Positions 5,642 through 5,869 of a stretch of 5,869 bases of DNA are shown in pieces. The stretch's first letter is position 1. Every line of letters starts with the position of its first letter. The DNA is taken from assembly GCA_025999735.1 (NCBI GenBank), contig BNXR01000109.1, positions 1-5,869 on the forward strand, given 5' to 3'. Position numbers and translations under genes: made by a program. The DNA is from Bacteroidia bacterium. Lineage in GTDB: Bacteria; Bacteroidota; Bacteroidia; Bacteroidales; Marinifilaceae. The notes beneath the pieces are model-generated. The model had not been told where the DNA came from. It did not search any database and was given only the letters and a program-made list of their open reading frames with translations.

Positions 5642-5734
5642 GACCGCGCGAGGGCTAGCTGGTGTGTGGGCAAAGAAAAAATACAACGTGAGCGCAACGG
5701 AGTTGTTTTTTCTGTGTGATAGCACGCGTGGGTC
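5642..5734. other. Large imperfect stem-loop
   Basis: The nested arms are GACC (5642-5645) with GGTC (5731-5734), CGCG (5647-5650) with CGCG (5725-5728), GCTA (5654-5657) with TAGC (5720-5723), AGAAAAAA (5674-5681) with TTTTTTCT (5706-5713), and CAAC (5684-5687) with GTTG (5702-5705). The 14-base loop contains GTGAGCGCAACGG. The inner part, ending in six T, could act as a bidirectional terminator. The outer arms are short, so the full structure is less certain than the inner hairpin. Confidence 0.45.
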
Positions 5735-5742
5735 GGCGTGTG

Positions 5743-5869
5743 TGAGCGGTATTCGTGTGGTTGGCATGCGGTGGCGTGGAGCGTAGCGGACATTTAACAT
5801 AATGTAGTTATAGGACTGACCGCCGCGGGCTGTTCTATAACAGAACATTATGTTATTTGTCTTCGCGGA
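5743..5869. repeat. Terminal direct repeat, right copy (circular closure)
   Basis: Exact second copy of bases 1-127. On the closed circle this is the same DNA as the left end, so the hairpin repeat at 5766-5869 is not an independent copy of the one at 24-127. Confidence 0.9.
5766..5869. repeat. Copy A of the structured repeat, seen again at the right end
   Basis: Identical to 24-127 because of the terminal duplication. On this right-hand copy its distance from copy B can be read directly: the two start 348 bases apart in the same orientation. Confidence 0.85.

Larger units (their letters stand above)
5348..5742. other. Structured non-coding region (possible origin or recombination region)
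   Basis: No gene is convincing in this stretch. It contains repeat copy B (5418-5522), the short repeat AAACCGT twice near 5540-5560, a small hairpin CTACT/AGTAG around 5614-5629, a lone TACTTTTG on the plus strand at 5615-5622, and the large imperfect stem-loop at 5642-5734. On the circle it joins repeat copy A. Open frames of 60-80 codons run through the repeats on both strands, but they follow the hairpins and resemble no family. Confidence 0.55.

Noticed and set aside
5595..5848. Open frames of 63 and 81 codons through the right-end repeats
   Set aside because: They run on opposite strands through the same hairpins, cross the circular junction repeat and show no family motif, so they follow the repeat structure and not a gene.
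1..5869. CRISPR array, tRNA, rRNA or insertion sequence
   Set aside because: No regularly spaced repeats, cloverleaf, ribosomal sequence or transposase was seen.

Overview
The first 127 bases (1-127) are repeated exactly as the last 127 (5743-5869). An exact 127-base overlap is what a circular path in a k=127 assembly graph leaves behind. The window is therefore best read as one circular sequence of 5742 bp, written with its closing k-mer duplicated. A collapsed tandem repeat is the main alternative. The likely host is an AT-rich member of the Bacteroidota, probably Bacteroidales. Several genes are preceded by the Bacteroidota -7 promoter element TAnnTTTG, there are no clear Shine-Dalgarno sequences, leaders are A-rich, and the secreted nuclease carries a Bacteroidota-style lipoprotein signal.

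All convincing genes lie on the minus strand. In the direction of transcription they are: an Abi_2 (AbiD/AbiF-type) HEPN RNase-like protein (5250-4351); a uracil-DNA-glycosylase-superfamily-like protein (3939-3217); a 50-residue two-CxxC-type zinc-ribbon protein (3150-2998); a NucA-type DNA/RNA non-specific endonuclease lipoprotein (2851-2051); and an AlbA_2 (Schlafen AlbA) plus GHKL-ATPase protein (2003-366). Most appear to have their own promoter or terminator, so the layout looks like separate accessory cassettes and not one operon. No replication initiator, relaxase, integrase or transposase is recognisable.

About 860 bp on the circle (5251-5742 joined to 1-365) carry no gene. This stretch is rich in structure: two diverged copies (about 105 bp) of a hairpin repeat, an exact match to the XerD half-site of dif in one of them, another large imperfect stem-loop, and a G-rich run. 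A second structured element (4057-4176) sits between the Abi and glycosylase-like genes.

The most interesting unit is in front of the Abi gene. A well-matched Bacteroidota promoter is followed within about 15 bases by a GC-rich hairpin and a T-run, and then at once by the Abi start codon. This promoter / tiny RNA / terminator / toxin order is that of RNA-antitoxin systems, and of AbiF, the Cas13-related Abi protein with an associated non-coding RNA. The gene content (RNase-like Abi, glycosylase-like protein, nuclease, AlbA/ATPase) suggests a small mobile or excised defence-type circle. That overall role is inference.
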